Shown here in pieces: positions 23,960-35,028 of a stretch of DNA of 64,000 nucleotides. Source of the stretch: Ahaetulla prasina (taxonomy: Eukaryota > Chordata > Lepidosauria > Squamata > Colubridae); assembly GCF_028640845.1 (NCBI RefSeq), contig NC_080539.1:162655736-162719735 (forward strand), written 5' to 3'. The translations under genes and the position numbers were made by a program. The notes under the pieces are model-generated. The model was not told the DNA's origin, did no database searches, and saw only the letters and a program-made list of their open reading frames with translations. Each line of letters begins with the position of its first letter. Within the stretch, counting starts at the first letter, position 1.

Positions 23960-24433
23960 GGCCGGGTTACTTACGGGACCGCCTACTGCTACCGGATACC
24001 TCTCACCGGCCCGTGCGCCTCACAGAGAGGGACTCTCAGGGTGCCGTCAGCTAGACAGTGTGCCTGGCGACGCCCAGGAAGGGCCTTCTGTGGGGCTCCC
24101 ACCCTCTGGAACGAACTCCCCCCAGGACTCCGTCAACTTCCAGACCTCCGAACCTTCCGTCGCGAGCTTAAAACACACCTATTTATCTGTGCAGGACTGG
24201 ACTAGTTTTTAAATTTTTAAATTTTAAATTTTTTTAAATTTTATAGGGGTTTTAATTGGTTTTAATATTTATATTATTTTTAATAATTAGGCTTTCTGAA
24301 TATGTTTCTTAATGGTTTTCTTAATTTGTATATATATGTTTTTTATCTGCCTGTGAACCGCCCTGAGTCCTTCGGGAGATAGGGCGGTATATAAATTTGA
24401 ATAATAAATAAATAAATAAATAAATCTTGTTCC

Positions 24434-24569
24434 CAGTGGTGGGATTCAGCCAGTTCACACCACTTTGGGAGAACCAGTTGTTAACTTTCTGAGCAGCTTG
24501 GCAAACTGTTGTTGGAAGAAATCATTAGGGTAGTGAACCAGTTGTTAAATTACTTGAATCCCACCCCTG
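24434..24569. mobile_element. Short hAT-like MITE next to the L2 tail
   Basis: A 136-bp element with 15-bp near-perfect inverted ends (CAGTGGTGGGATTCA and TGAATCCCACCCCTG) and an exact 8-bp duplication, cttgttcc, at 24426-24433 and 24570-24577. Internal text repeats GAACCAGTTGTTAA twice. The target lies in the flank just past the L2 tail. Confidence 0.92.
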
Positions 24570-24577
24570 CTTGTTCC

Positions 24578-26049
24578 GGATACTTGCTTTTGATTCCTGT
24601 CGAAACCAGCTGAGGATTTCATAAATGGATATATGGCTGCTATGAAATTCTTCTTTGAAAATAAAACATGTGCTACAATTTCCTTTCTCTCTACCATTCT
24701 CATTACCTTGATACAAGACTGGCAGATTTTGATCCTTCCACAAGCTTTTCCAGCCATTACCATTCTCTTCCATTAATGCTAAGCACTTTCTCCACAATGA
24801 AAAGAAAAAAAAATCTCCTTGAAGTCATAGTTGAGTTTTGGTGACTCTCTGGGCCTATTTGGTCATGTTTGCCATTGCCTTCTAGGATTTTTTTTTCATT
24901 TGCTATTCTAGTCTGTCCCCCAGAATTTCCTGGGTGTTCTCCAATCTCACAACTAACCAGATATGATCCTTCTTTGTTTTTCAGCATTAGTTAAACACAA
25001 AAAACTTCTCTGCATCGTTTTTTACCAGGCTGCAGGAGATTCATTTAGTGAAGTGCTGACTGGCTAAAAAGTTTAAATTAATTTATCAAATGAGCCTTTG
25101 CTCCTGCTATCATTTGGCTTCAGCTGTCCTCTGGGATAGAAAGCTCACAGCTTGGTGGTCAATGGAGAATATATGTTTGGTAGAACTTTCACCTCCATGC
25201 AAATGTAAGAATCCTCTCAGGGTTTATACATGATCACTCTGTTAATCTTGCCTTTTTAAAGATAGCCTGCGTTAGGTTGCTCTGGAAATTCCTGTTTGCT
25301 TGCTTGCTTGATATGGAAGCTGGTGTGATTGCATTTGCATTTGGGGTACTTTTATTGCTCTTTGATATTCAGAAAAAAAACCACAGCTGTTTATTTCCTT
25401 CAGACATGCCTAATTGCACCTCTATTCCATACAGGTTATATCATTATCATGACCAAGAGGCTATAAATGCTGATTTTACAGTATTAGTCCAGTAGTGAAT
25501 GTTCAGAGCATCCTACTTAAATGTTTGGGAGCTCTTAGAAGATTCTTGTCTTTGGAAATGGATGGGTATATGTTTGATTATTTCTGGGGGAGCAAAAGAG
25601 ATGAGGTGGGCCATGACTCAACTAGCAGTAAAATTAAAAAAAAAACAAAAAACAATCTAATCCATAAATTTACTTGCAATTTGGACTTGGCTCCCTTTTT
25701 TAACGTTTCTGCTGTTCTTCATCCCCACCGGCACCCCCAATTAAAGATGGCGCCTAATGATTCTACTGTTATTCTCCACAGAATATTCATTAGTGTTTTT
25801 CAATGGGGTGAGGGCATTTTAGAATAAAGCGGCCTGTGACCTCATTCTGAGTTAAAAGAAAAAGGGAAGGAAGGAAATGGACCAGCTTATTATACTTCTG
25901 TGCATTATATTTGTCCATTACAACCATGTATAAATGTGGAGTTCAACATTTTATAGAATAGAGGTGCAATTAGGCATGTTTGAAGGAAATAAACAGCTGT
26001 TTTTTCTGAATAGCAAAGAGCAATAAAAGTACCCTAAATGCGTTCTCTT
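24578..26049. other. Unassigned sequence
   Basis: No gene or repeat recognised over about 1.5 kb. The segment 25060-25160 looks like unique, possibly conserved non-coding text. Frames at 25277-25495 and 25495-25827 have no domain. Confidence 0.5.
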
Positions 26050-26555
26050 CACCAATGATGTTAAACTATTTAACACTTCCAACAATGCTGCTACCTTTCA
26101 AAAAGACCTTGACTTTGTGTTGGAATGGTCAAAAAATTGGCAGCTCCAAATCTCAAACAACAAATGTTCTGTCTTACACATTGGCAAAAAGAATCAGTAC
26201 ACAAAATACAAGCTAAGTGGACATGACCTTGTAGATGACCCTCACTCTGTCAAGGACCTTGGAGCACTCACATCAAATTATCTAAGTGCCAAAGCCCACT
26301 GTAACAACATTGCCAAAAAGGCATTAAGAGTTGTAAACTTTTACAACTTTAACCTAAGACTGTCTACTGTTGACCTCCCCCCATTCCTAAGAGGTCTGTA
26401 AGGAGTGTGCATAAGAGCACCAACGTGCCTATACCGTCCCTGTCCCAATGTTCCCTTTAATTGTATTCATTTTATGTATTCAATTCATGCTTATACTTAT
26501 ATGTATTATTTAATATATACTTGACAAAATAAATAAATAAAATAAATAAATAAAT
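26050..26555 (+). pseudogene. CR1-L3-like LINE fragment with internal deletion
   Basis: A 94-codon frame (26117-26401) reads LEWSKNWQLQISNNKCSVLH, IGKKNQYTKYKLSGHDLVDD, KDLGALTSNYLSAKAHCNNI and AKKALRVVNFYNFNLRLSTV, then PPFLRGL and a stop. Its first part aligns with residues about 165-250 of the antisense ORF at 50071-51318 and its last part with that ORF's final residues (KLSTIDLTPFLRGP). The roughly 155 residues between are missing. The 3' UTR follows, ending in GACAAAATAAATAAATAAA. It is 5'-truncated just before the FADD motif. Confidence 0.9.
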
Positions 26556-27530
26556 TTTGCTTTAGAAAAAAAAACCTGCTGTAAAGTGGCTTACTGTATA
26601 GTCTTTCTAGAAAGTTTGTAAACATCAGGCTCATTTCATACTTTTGGTCATAAAGAGAATCTTTATGACACCTCCAATGTTGTTTTATGTTCTTATTTGG
26701 GACACAAAGAGATAAACACAGATTTACACATGTTTTCGAAATTAACAACCTTGCCGATCAGTTAAATTTGTATACCAGAAGAGTGAAGGAGGGATGGCCA
26801 ATCATGCACAGTACCCTGTTCCATTTACTACAATTCTGGTCCAAAAGTACGACAGTTCCCATACACTTTTAGGTCTTCCCTCAATGCTTGATCAATTCTA
26901 CCTCAGAGGGCCTTTATCTCATGTGGTTCACAAAGGAGCTATATTTTGTGAACAGAAAGATATCCCATTGTGCCTTGTTCAAAAAATATGATTCTCTACA
27001 CTTTAGAGAGGCTGAAATCACCTCACACAATGCATTCTAACTGTGTGATTTACTCTAAGTGAACCTGGGAATAAGTTCTAAGAGGACCTGGATAAAGGGC
27101 AATCCTAGGTTATCTGTATGTCTCCATTTCCACAGCCAAAATCTCATGAATAATCACAGGAGCGACTCCTGGACCCTGACAGTATAGTTGCTGTAGGCCT
27201 TGAAACCTTGGAGGGAAAATTTATGATAGGTCCACCTTCCCATAGCAGCCCAGTTAGGTCTCAATAATACACATCAGTTCTACTTACACATTGACCCCTC
27301 AGCATACTCATTAACCTCATTAACAACATTAATGGACAGATAACGTCCTATTTCCTACAGACCTGACAAAAGCAGCAGCAGCCTGGTGATTTGGTTTCCC
27401 AGAAACACACTGGATGTATTAAAACTGGGGCTAGGTATGGAATATGCTATAGTAAAATGAATTGTGCTAGCTGATTTTTTTTTAATGGTTACTCACTTTG
27501 ATCTGGTGATTCATAGAAATAGATAGCAGT
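26556..27530. other. Unassigned sequence
   Basis: No gene or known repeat recognised. Frames at 26687-26872 and 26794-26991 lack domains. Confidence 0.5.
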
Positions 27531-27755
27531 AGCAATAGCACTTAGACTTATATATCACTTCATAGTCATTTACAGCCCTCTCTAAGTGATTTACAGAGAC
27601 AGCATGTTGCTCCCAACAATCTGGGTCCTCATTTTACCGACCTCAGAAGGATGGAAGACTGACTCAACCTTGAGCCAGTCAGAATCAAGCTCCTGAAAGT
27701 GAGCAGTGAGTTAGCCCACAATACTGCATTCTAACCACTGTGCCATCACAGCTCC
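27531..27755 (-). mobile_element. Sauria-like SINE
   Basis: Antisense copy starting AGATAGCAGTAGCAATAGCA and ending in the reverse of GGAGCTGTGATGGCACAGTGG. It is followed by TTTGTTTTGTTTTGTTTT-type T-rich sequence. Confidence 0.86.
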
Positions 27756-28034
27756 ATTTGTTTTGTTTTGTTTTTAGTAAGGTGAGAAAACATGCATACA
27801 AAAAGTCATAGATACAGCAAATATGATTATTCAGAAGGAAGGAGGGAAGGGATCCAATGATGATGCACAGAACAGAAAAGAGGAAACGAAAGTCATTTTC
27901 ACTTGTTTATCCCCTGCTATTAAAAGGCTCATCAGCAATTTCCTCCTTTTATCAGTTATTTTTTGTTGTATTGGACAATATATCAATTTCCAGATGAGTT
28001 ACTCTTTAGCTGAATTCCCATGAATATCCCTTTG

Positions 28035-28600
28035 GGGACAGGTATTAATAATATTGAAGTGGTGGATAGCTTCTTCCTTTTAGGATCAATGATCAACAAT
28101 AAACAAGCTGTCAAGAAATACACAGCAGATTAGCACTTGGTAGAATAGCCGTGAAGGCATTAGAAAAGATATTCAAATTCTGTGATATGTCTATAACTAC
28201 AAAGGGAAGAATTGTGCAAGCCATAGTATTTCCTGTAACCCTCTGTAAATCAGATTTTAAAGAAGAAGAATACGAAGCATATTGAAGCATCTAAATTTTG
28301 GATTGGAGAAGACTCATATGCAGCCAACAAATGGATCTTTAAACAAGCCCAGAATTCTCACCTGAGATACAAACGATCAGGCACAAATTGTTCTATTCCA
28401 AACACAGTAGGCAAAGACTTAGCTTTCTGGACAAAGCCTTTAATGCTGGAAAGACGGAAGGGAAGAGAAGACATCTAGCAGCAAAGTGGATTGTCTTAGA
28501 TGCAGTGATGATGGATGCATCACAGGAAGCCCTGAAAGACCAAATTATCATGGAGCAAATCTACCTGTGCGATTGCTAAGAGTCAACTCCAACTTGATGC
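28035..28600 (+). pseudogene. Bov-B (RTE) LINE 3' ORF fragment
   Basis: The decayed translation contains EVVDSFLFLGSMINN near 28057, a stretch matching ALEKIFKFCDMS.TTKGRIVQA near 28160, then LRYKRSGTN and TLMLE-like and KTEGKRRH-like text near 28430. This order (FLGS, K..R..A, then the basic GKR block) is the Bov-B ORF2 C-terminus. Several stops and indels interrupt it. Bov-B is the RTE LINE known for horizontal transfer and abundance in snakes. No Bov-B 3' tail was clearly identified. Confidence 0.8.
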
Positions 28601-30483
28601 CAAATAATCAATCATTAAAAATAGCTGATCTGATATTTATCAGAAGATAATCTAACACATTTTTTAAAAAAATATTTTTTAATCTTCCTCTAGTGTGTTG
28701 GAAAACGTTTCTCACGCACCATTCCTTGGAAGTGTGAATGAAATAGTCTTCCTTATGTTTAACGGTCCCTCAGTGTCATGAGTGGAGGGTGGGGAAGGGT
28801 TTCTCTTAGACTTATGGGCAGCCTCAAGCAAACTAACATCTCCAAAGCTGATTTCCTTTGTCTGAGAAATTCAGAGTGTTAACACCAGAATAAGATATAG
28901 CTTCAAGCTAGGTAGCTGCTTTGTTTTTCTGCACTTTTTAATGATCAGGCTAATCAATAATGTCTTTTTCATTTATTAGACACTGGGGAAAAAAATGCTT
29001 GTTAACTTACAAGTACAAAATCTTGCAGGTAGTGTCTCTGTTTGCTTAGAATATATTGATCCAGTGGCTTAGTCAAAAGTTAGACAGCTCACTGTAAACA
29101 GTTTTTGAGATTTTGTGGTTTTACCTGCTAATTCAAAACAAAAAATTAAACTCCAATCAATAGTATGGATTGCTCCCTCTTTAACACATTATTCAAAGAA
29201 ATACAAATAAATGTATTTAGATCCTTTTGCAATACAGGTTTACGTATCCATCTACAACGCTTCATTATTTATTTTAGCAGCACTTGAACTGCAAAACCTT
29301 TTGTACATTATTTAGGGCTATTAAATATGAAACACAGATCTAAATATTTAATAAACTCTGCACCTCAGTACTCTCAAGGATATTAGGATTTTCTAAACCA
29401 CACACTTCAGAGGCAAGACTGCTGATTTGTCCTTCCTGAACCTTTTGTCACAACTGAAAAAATGCTGCCTAGCATTAGATCTCTTAAAGCCTTTTAGCCT
29501 TTTATTTTTTGTGTGTGGTTTTTTTCAGATAGTTTCATTTAGCTAAGACATAAAACAAAGCTCAAAAGAGGATGGCTCCATTACTATGAATGAAGTGAGG
29601 CAGGTTGAACTGAAATAAAACACCCAAAACAATTGAACCTACAAGTCAACACCGTACTTCTTTTAAATTTATTCTGTTTACTCACTTTAAAGGCACTTTA
29701 TAGGAGAGGAATTAGATGTTGCGTGATTAAAACAGATTCATTTGCAAGAAAAGGAAGGATAGAGATTATGGATGCTTACTGTTGCCTTCCATAGATAAGC
29801 ACATTCATCTTTATCTGCGGCAAGAATGAGCAAGCTGTAAAGCTCAGTCAGGTGATGCAAAATCTTGTAGGATCCCCCTTCCCCTCCCATGAGGCATGTC
29901 ACTCATTCCAGATTAGCTGTAGATATAATCTCTTAACTAGGTGAGCACTCAACACACAAGGTAGACAGGAGGAAGATGAAGGTGTGCCACTTGTTGTCCT
30001 ATGGTGGCTAACTGATAGTGACACCTGACTTCTCTTCCTTGTTGGTCCAATTTCCATCCTGTCTTCTGGAGCTAACGACAAGGACCTTCTGAAAACAATT
30101 GTATAAGGTTTATGATTTTTTTTTCTTTTAAAAGTATATCCTATCAGAAAAACCTAAAAGCTTTCCCCATGGTTTTAATTATATCTTTTCTGCTTTGTTC
30201 ATATTAATTTTTTCAATTCATATCTCTAGCTTGATCTGACAGAAAGGACTGTTTTTTTGTATTATAAACTAAAGAAAGAAAATATCCAGGGGAGCTATTG
30301 GTGTGCTTAAATTGGAGCCCAAAGGGATTATAAATGACCTGCTCAAGATCACACAGCATGTCACAATGCTCCCTCTCAGGGGCCTGAGGTCTTTGTGTTC
30401 TTACCAAAGATAGATATTTGTGTTGTATTCATTCCCCAATAGAAAGGAACAAAAAAGTTAAGCAGCAGAAAGTTCCAACAGAT
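28601..30483. other. Unassigned sequence
   Basis: About 1.9 kb without a recognised gene, RNA or transposon. The 60- and 64-codon frames near 29899-30407 lack domains. Confidence 0.5.
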
Positions 30484-30636
30484 GGGAAGGAAGGAAGGAA
30501 GGAAGGAAGGAAGGAAGGAAGGAAGGAAGGAAGGAAGGAAGGAAGGAAGGAAGGAAGGGGGAGGGTAAAGAGAGGGAGGAAGGGAGGGAAGGAAGGAAAG
30601 GAGGAAAGAAGAGATGAAGGAAAGAAGGAAGGAAGA
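30484..30636. repeat. (GGAA)n array with purine-rich tail
   Basis: About 18 GGAA units (30484-30557) followed by degenerate AGGGAGG/GGAAAGG sequence to about 30636, all purine on the plus strand. It generates artificial Gly-Arg-Lys-Glu and Leu-Pro-Ser frames. Confidence 0.96.
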
Positions 30637-31439
30637 AATTATATTAGTCAGGGTTCCTCTTGTTGCCAAAATAATACACAAAATATGTTGGGGTTTATTT
30701 GGAAAGAGATGCAATTCCTAAAGACTAGTTGGGTTACAATTTGATTCCCAGATAACCAACAGTGGCATAGAACCCAGTTGGCTTTGCATCTGAGAAAGCA
30801 TCTTGAGGAATAGTCTGTAATTTTTCAGTTCGTGTCTATTACCACAGTAATAATGATGAACAAAGATCGAGATATCAAAGAGAAAACTAAAAGTGCAAGA
30901 AAAGATTAAAAAGTTAAAAAGAAAAATGATACAAAAAATGGCCTCAAATCTTATTTAGAGCAATTGTAAGTAGAATTATATGTTTACCTCTTTCTCTGTG
31001 GTTACCACATGATTCTTCTCTTTCTATAATCTATCCTGTCTAGTCAACCCAACCACAAATCATTATCTCATTTTTTCTCCTGTTTTATACAAAAAGTCCG
31101 TAAGGGCCTTCCAGTCAGCAATAAACCTAGACATTGCCTTTTCTCTGATCGAAGAAATCAATTTAGCCATCTCAGCAACTTCCATCATCTTTGCCAACCA
31201 TTTCTCCATTGAAGCTAATGCTGAGTCTTTCCATCTTTGTGCATAGAATAATCTTGCTGCTATTATCATATAGAAGAACAAAAGTCCATGACTTCTTTTA
31301 AAACTGTTTATCCAACTGAGAAGAAAAACTTCTGCTCTCAAATGTATATTAAAGTTTTAAATCCTCTGGAATGAGTGTGTGTATTTGAATCCAAAATATT
31401 CTAGCTCTTTTACACATCTACAAAACATGATGAAATATC

Positions 31440-32181
31440 CAGTGGTGAAATTCAAAATTTTTTACTACCAGTTTTATATGGGCGTGTCTTGGTGGGGATG
31501 GTGTGGCTTGGTGGTCGTGGCAGGGGAAGGATACTGCAAAATCCCCATTCCCTCCCCACTCTGGGGCCAGCCAGAGGTGGTATTTGAAAATATTTACAGA
31601 CCCCTCACATCCAGGACATAAACTATTTCAACTCCTACCCTCAAAACGATGCTATGGAGCACTGCACACCAGAACAACTAGACACAAGAACAGTTTTTTC
31701 CTGAATGCCATCACTCTGCTAAACAAATAATTCCCTCAACATTGTCAAACTATTTACTAAATCTGCACTACTATTAATCTTCTCATTGTTCCCATCACCC
31801 ATCTCCTTCCACTTATGACTGTATGACTGTAACCTTGTTGCTTGTATCCTTACAATTTAAATTGATATTGTTTCTTGATTACTTATTTGTATCCTATGAC
31901 TATCATTAAGTGTTATGATTCTTGATGAACATATTTTTTCTGAGAACAAATGCACCAAGACAAATTCCTTGTGTGTCCAGTCACACTTGGCCAATAAAAA
32001 TTCTATTCTATTCTATTCTATTCTATTCTATTCTATTCTATTCTAGTCTAGTCTAGTCTAGTCTAGTCTAGTCTAGTCTAGTCTAGTCTAGTCTAGTCTA
32101 ATTTGTCGGTTCTCTGAATTACTCAAAATTTCCGCTACTGGTTTTCCAGAACCTGTCAGAACCTGCTGGATTTCACCCCTG
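31440..32181 (+). mobile_element. hAT-like MITE carrying a nested CR1
   Basis: Ends CAGTGGTGAAATTC and GGATTTCACCCCTG form inverted repeats. The duplication is gaaatatc (31432-31439) against gaaatgtc (32182-32189), 8 bp with one mismatch. After removing the nested CR1 the MITE is about 223 bp and matches the 2618 and 34669 copies (GGCTTGGTGG, GGATACTGCAAAATCCCCATT, CCAGCCAGAGGTGG). It inserted in the older L1. Confidence 0.9.
31587..32100 (+). mobile_element. CR1-type LINE 3' end with (ATTCT)n and (AGTCT)n tail
   Basis: A 5'-truncated CR1 3' end, including the ORF end (CCTGAATGCCATCACTCTGC region) and 3' UTR (ACTTGGCCAATAAAAATTC). It is flanked by a 5-bp repeat, atttg, at 31582-31586 and 32101-32105. 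The tail is a (TTCTA)n array (about 32005-32045) that changes to (GTCTA)n (32046-32100). It inserted within the hAT MITE. Confidence 0.9.
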
Positions 32182-32209
32182 GAAATGTCCCTTCTTGCTG
32201 TTCACATTT

Positions 32210-32535
32210 CCAATATAATACATGTCTTAATACATGTATTATATTCTTAATTATATCTTTTATTATTATTTTATTTATGTATTTATTTATTTATTTATTT
32301 ATTTTATTTATTTATTTTATTATTTATTATAATTATTATACATAAGACATAATTATGTATTATGTCTTAATCCAATATAATACGTATCTTAATACATGCT
32401 TTAGTTTTAATGGTTAATGTTTTACTACTGCTAACTTTTTAATTGTCTATTTTTATGTATTATAGTTAGCTGCCCAGAGGCACTTGATAGTGAGAGGGGT
32501 AGTAATAATTAAATTAAATTAATAAATACATATAT
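32210..32535. repeat. AT low-complexity block flanked by a 28-bp direct repeat
   Basis: Text like CCAATATAATACATGTCTTA occurs at about 32210 and again at about 32372 with few changes, enclosing a (TTTA)n block. Beyond it, 32400-32535 resembles an L2/SINE-type 3' tail (TTAGCTGCCCAGAGGC, then AATTAAATTAATAAATA). Both lie within the L1 relic. Confidence 0.55.
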
Positions 32536-34668
32536 TTCTATTCAGTATTTCAAGAACTAAAATAACAAGCAAGGAGACAATGGGCATCTCTGACTTTTTC
32601 TCTTTTGTATCTCAGAAGGCTTTATTAGATCTCAATTAAGAATTATTTGTACTTTCTGTGAAGTGTAAATCAATCTTATCCATTTTATAAAATTCTTTCC
32701 AAATTTGAATTTTCAAAAACCTTGAACATGAAAGCGCATCTCTGCATCTAGGAAAATCAATGTATCTTGTTTTTCATTCTGTTGCTCCAAATATTCCTAA
32801 ATGTCCAAATGCATTTTAACATTGAGCTATCTTTCAGATAAAACCCCACGTCGATCCTCATGAATAATTTTTTGAAAAATTACTTTCAGCCGATCAACTA
32901 GAATCATTGTGAACAATTTGTAGTCATTATTCAGTTATGATATTGGACTATGGGGTTTTTTTGTCAAAGTCAAATCTTGTTCTTCTTTAGGTATTAGTGC
33001 TGTTTTCTAACATTTTAACGCTAGAGCCTCTTTCTAACGCTCTGGAATCCTTCATTTCTGTATACTTTAAAGTAGAGTTCATAACGTTTTGCAAAGGTTG
33101 AAAAAGTTCATCCTCAAAAACATTTATAATAAGAACCTAGTAATCCACTAGGCACCTTTCCTAGTTTAATCTTTTTATAGCTCCGTAAACTTCCTTTATT
33201 ACAGGTCCATTCATATTTTGTTTCTGTTCCTCCATGGTACATTTTGTTTCTTTGGATATTCATTTATTTCCTCTCCAGAGACGTGTCACTTCCTTTATCC
33301 AAGTTAGAATAATATTGATGGAAGGCTTTTTTGTATAGCTCTTTTTTGTATATCCTCTCTCCTGTAATTTCAGTATCATTTTCTTTTCCTTTTCTTTTTA
33401 TAATGTGTATGCTAACCATTTCCCCAGTTCATTTGTAAACTCTTTTTTTTGCTTTACATAGTTCACTTATATTTTGATTTTTCTTTTAACTATTAATAGT
33501 CATTGTAAAAACTTAATTTGTTCTTATTTTCTTCTTTGGAAATTTATTTTACTCATCTTGTCTCTTTATCTTATCTAAGATAGCTTGCATTCTCTCTTGA
33601 TTCTTGTTTTTGAGCTATATTGTATAAAGTGACCTCTAATGATAGCTTTGCTTGCATCCCAAATCATTCTTGAATCAGTACCTAGTGACTCTAAGTTATT
33701 TAAAAATATTCTTATAATTTATTTTTGTACTTGTCCACTGTATTGGTTCTCACTGTAGCAACGTTAATTTAGTTTCTCTCTAAATTAAAAGAATTAGATT
33801 TCCTTAGATAAAACAAACTCATGTTATGGTCTGAAAATGTTTTTGGTGGATATCTTTATCTTAAATACCTTAATAGTTAAATTCTTTGAAATCCAAATCA
33901 TATCTATGCTTGAAAAGGATCTGTGTCTTTCATAAAAGTAGGTGAACTCTCTGAAAAACTTAATCCCTTGTTTTCTTCCTGACAAAGTGCACAAAAACAT
34001 CCTTTGAACATTTTTTATTCTCTCAAATCCTATATTTATTCTATATTCTTTATCAAATTCTGCCTCTGAATCCTCCTGATTCAAATCTAAAAAAGAATTG
34101 CTAAAGCTTTAAAACTTTTTCACTAATACCTTCACCAGAAATCTCTGAGATTGCTCTAATTCTCAAACAAAACTTTTTCTCTCTTAGTTCTAATACAGCC
34201 AGGTTATCTACTTCTCTTTCTACTATAACTCCCTGCTTATAACTTCTGCCTTACTCTCCAGAATTTCCACTTTGTTGTTGATTTGTTTTACTCTCCATAC
34301 ACTTGTTTGTACAGAGCTTTCCATCCTGTTAATTTTTTTATCTCCTCTTTTATCTCTACAAGTACATTTCATTCATTCTTTTTTCAAGTGGTTTAGTCAA
34401 TTTACTATCAAGTGATTCAGCTAAGTCACTCCCCAGTTTCTCAAACATTTTTGAAGCAGATCTGGTATAACTTGACTATGTTCAGAAATGAACTTCTCTT
34501 GCTACCAATATATCTGCAGCTGACAGAGAAGTCTTTGGACAGATAAAATTTCTAGATATGGCTCTGCCTTGTTTGGTTGCCAGCGTACACATTGGCCAAT
34601 GTCTTTCTTCTCTTGTGCAAGAAATGTATGAAGATCTGGAGAAGAGGGGGAAGGGGAATAGATTGAAC

Positions 34669-34924
34669 CAGTGGTGGAATTCCACTTTTTACTACCGGTT
34701 TTGTGGGCGTGGCTTGGTGGGCGTAGCTTGGTGGGTGTGGCAGGAGAAGAATACTGAAAAATCTCTGTTCCCACCCCACTCCTGGCAGAAGGATATTGCA
34801 AAATCTCCATTCCCACCCCACTCAGTGGCCAGCCGGAGGTGGCATTTGCCTGTTCTCTGAACTACTCAAAATTTCCATTATCAGTTCTCCAGAGCCTGTC
34901 AGAACCTGCTGAATAGCAGTCCTG
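34669..34924 (+). mobile_element. hAT-like MITE
   Basis: Starts CAGTGGTGGAATTCC, ends in a decayed CAGTCCTG, and is flanked by an exact 8-bp duplication, gattgaac, at 34661-34668 and 34925-34932. Internal GGGCGTGGCTTGGTGGGCG and two copies of a GGATATTGCAAAATCTCCATT-like block place it in the same subfamily as 2618 and 46019. Confidence 0.92.
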
Positions 34925-35028
34925 GATTGAACCGAATATGGGCAGTAGCAGCAGCCATGGGGAAGGCATATCAAAACAGCAAAAAAAGCAGCCTTGTCTC
35001 TCCCATCAAAGTCCTGCCCCCCCTTTTT

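Larger units (their letters stand above)
19965..24423 (+). mobile_element. Near full-length L2 LINE (about 4.46 kb)
   Basis: A GC-rich autonomous non-LTR retrotransposon relic. It contains a long 5' region, an AP-type endonuclease, a reverse transcriptase and a 3' end reading TGAACCGCCCTGAGTCC, GGGCGGTATATAAATTTG and a (TAAA)n tail. The hexamer atcttg occurs just before it (19959-19964) and just after it (24424-24429) and may be a short target duplication. L2/CR1-group elements are usually 5'-truncated, so retention of the 5' region is notable. Reading frames are interrupted by several frameshifts and stops, so it is not autonomous now. Assignment to L2 rests on LDPFQSGFRPGYSTETAL and the tail. 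Confidence 0.9.
31040..34400 (-). pseudogene. Degenerate L1 LINE, antisense, interrupted by nested elements
   Basis: On the minus strand I can read ORF1-like text near 34080-34330 (LELREKKFCLRIRAI, then EFDKEYRINIGFERIKN), ORF2 text near 33650 (MIWDASKAIIRGHFIQYSS), reverse transcriptase text near 32850-32960 (KLFTMILVDRLK, IIHEDRRGF) and the C-terminus at 31063-31341 (RKWKDS-like, MEKWLAKMMEVAEMAKL, REKAMSRFIADWKALTDFLY). These are L1 landmarks in correct order. Much of the endonuclease is missing and stops are frequent, so it is old. The hAT MITE at 31440-32181 lies within the C-terminal codons for KKGTFHHM, splitting the ORF. Ends are approximate. Confidence 0.83.
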
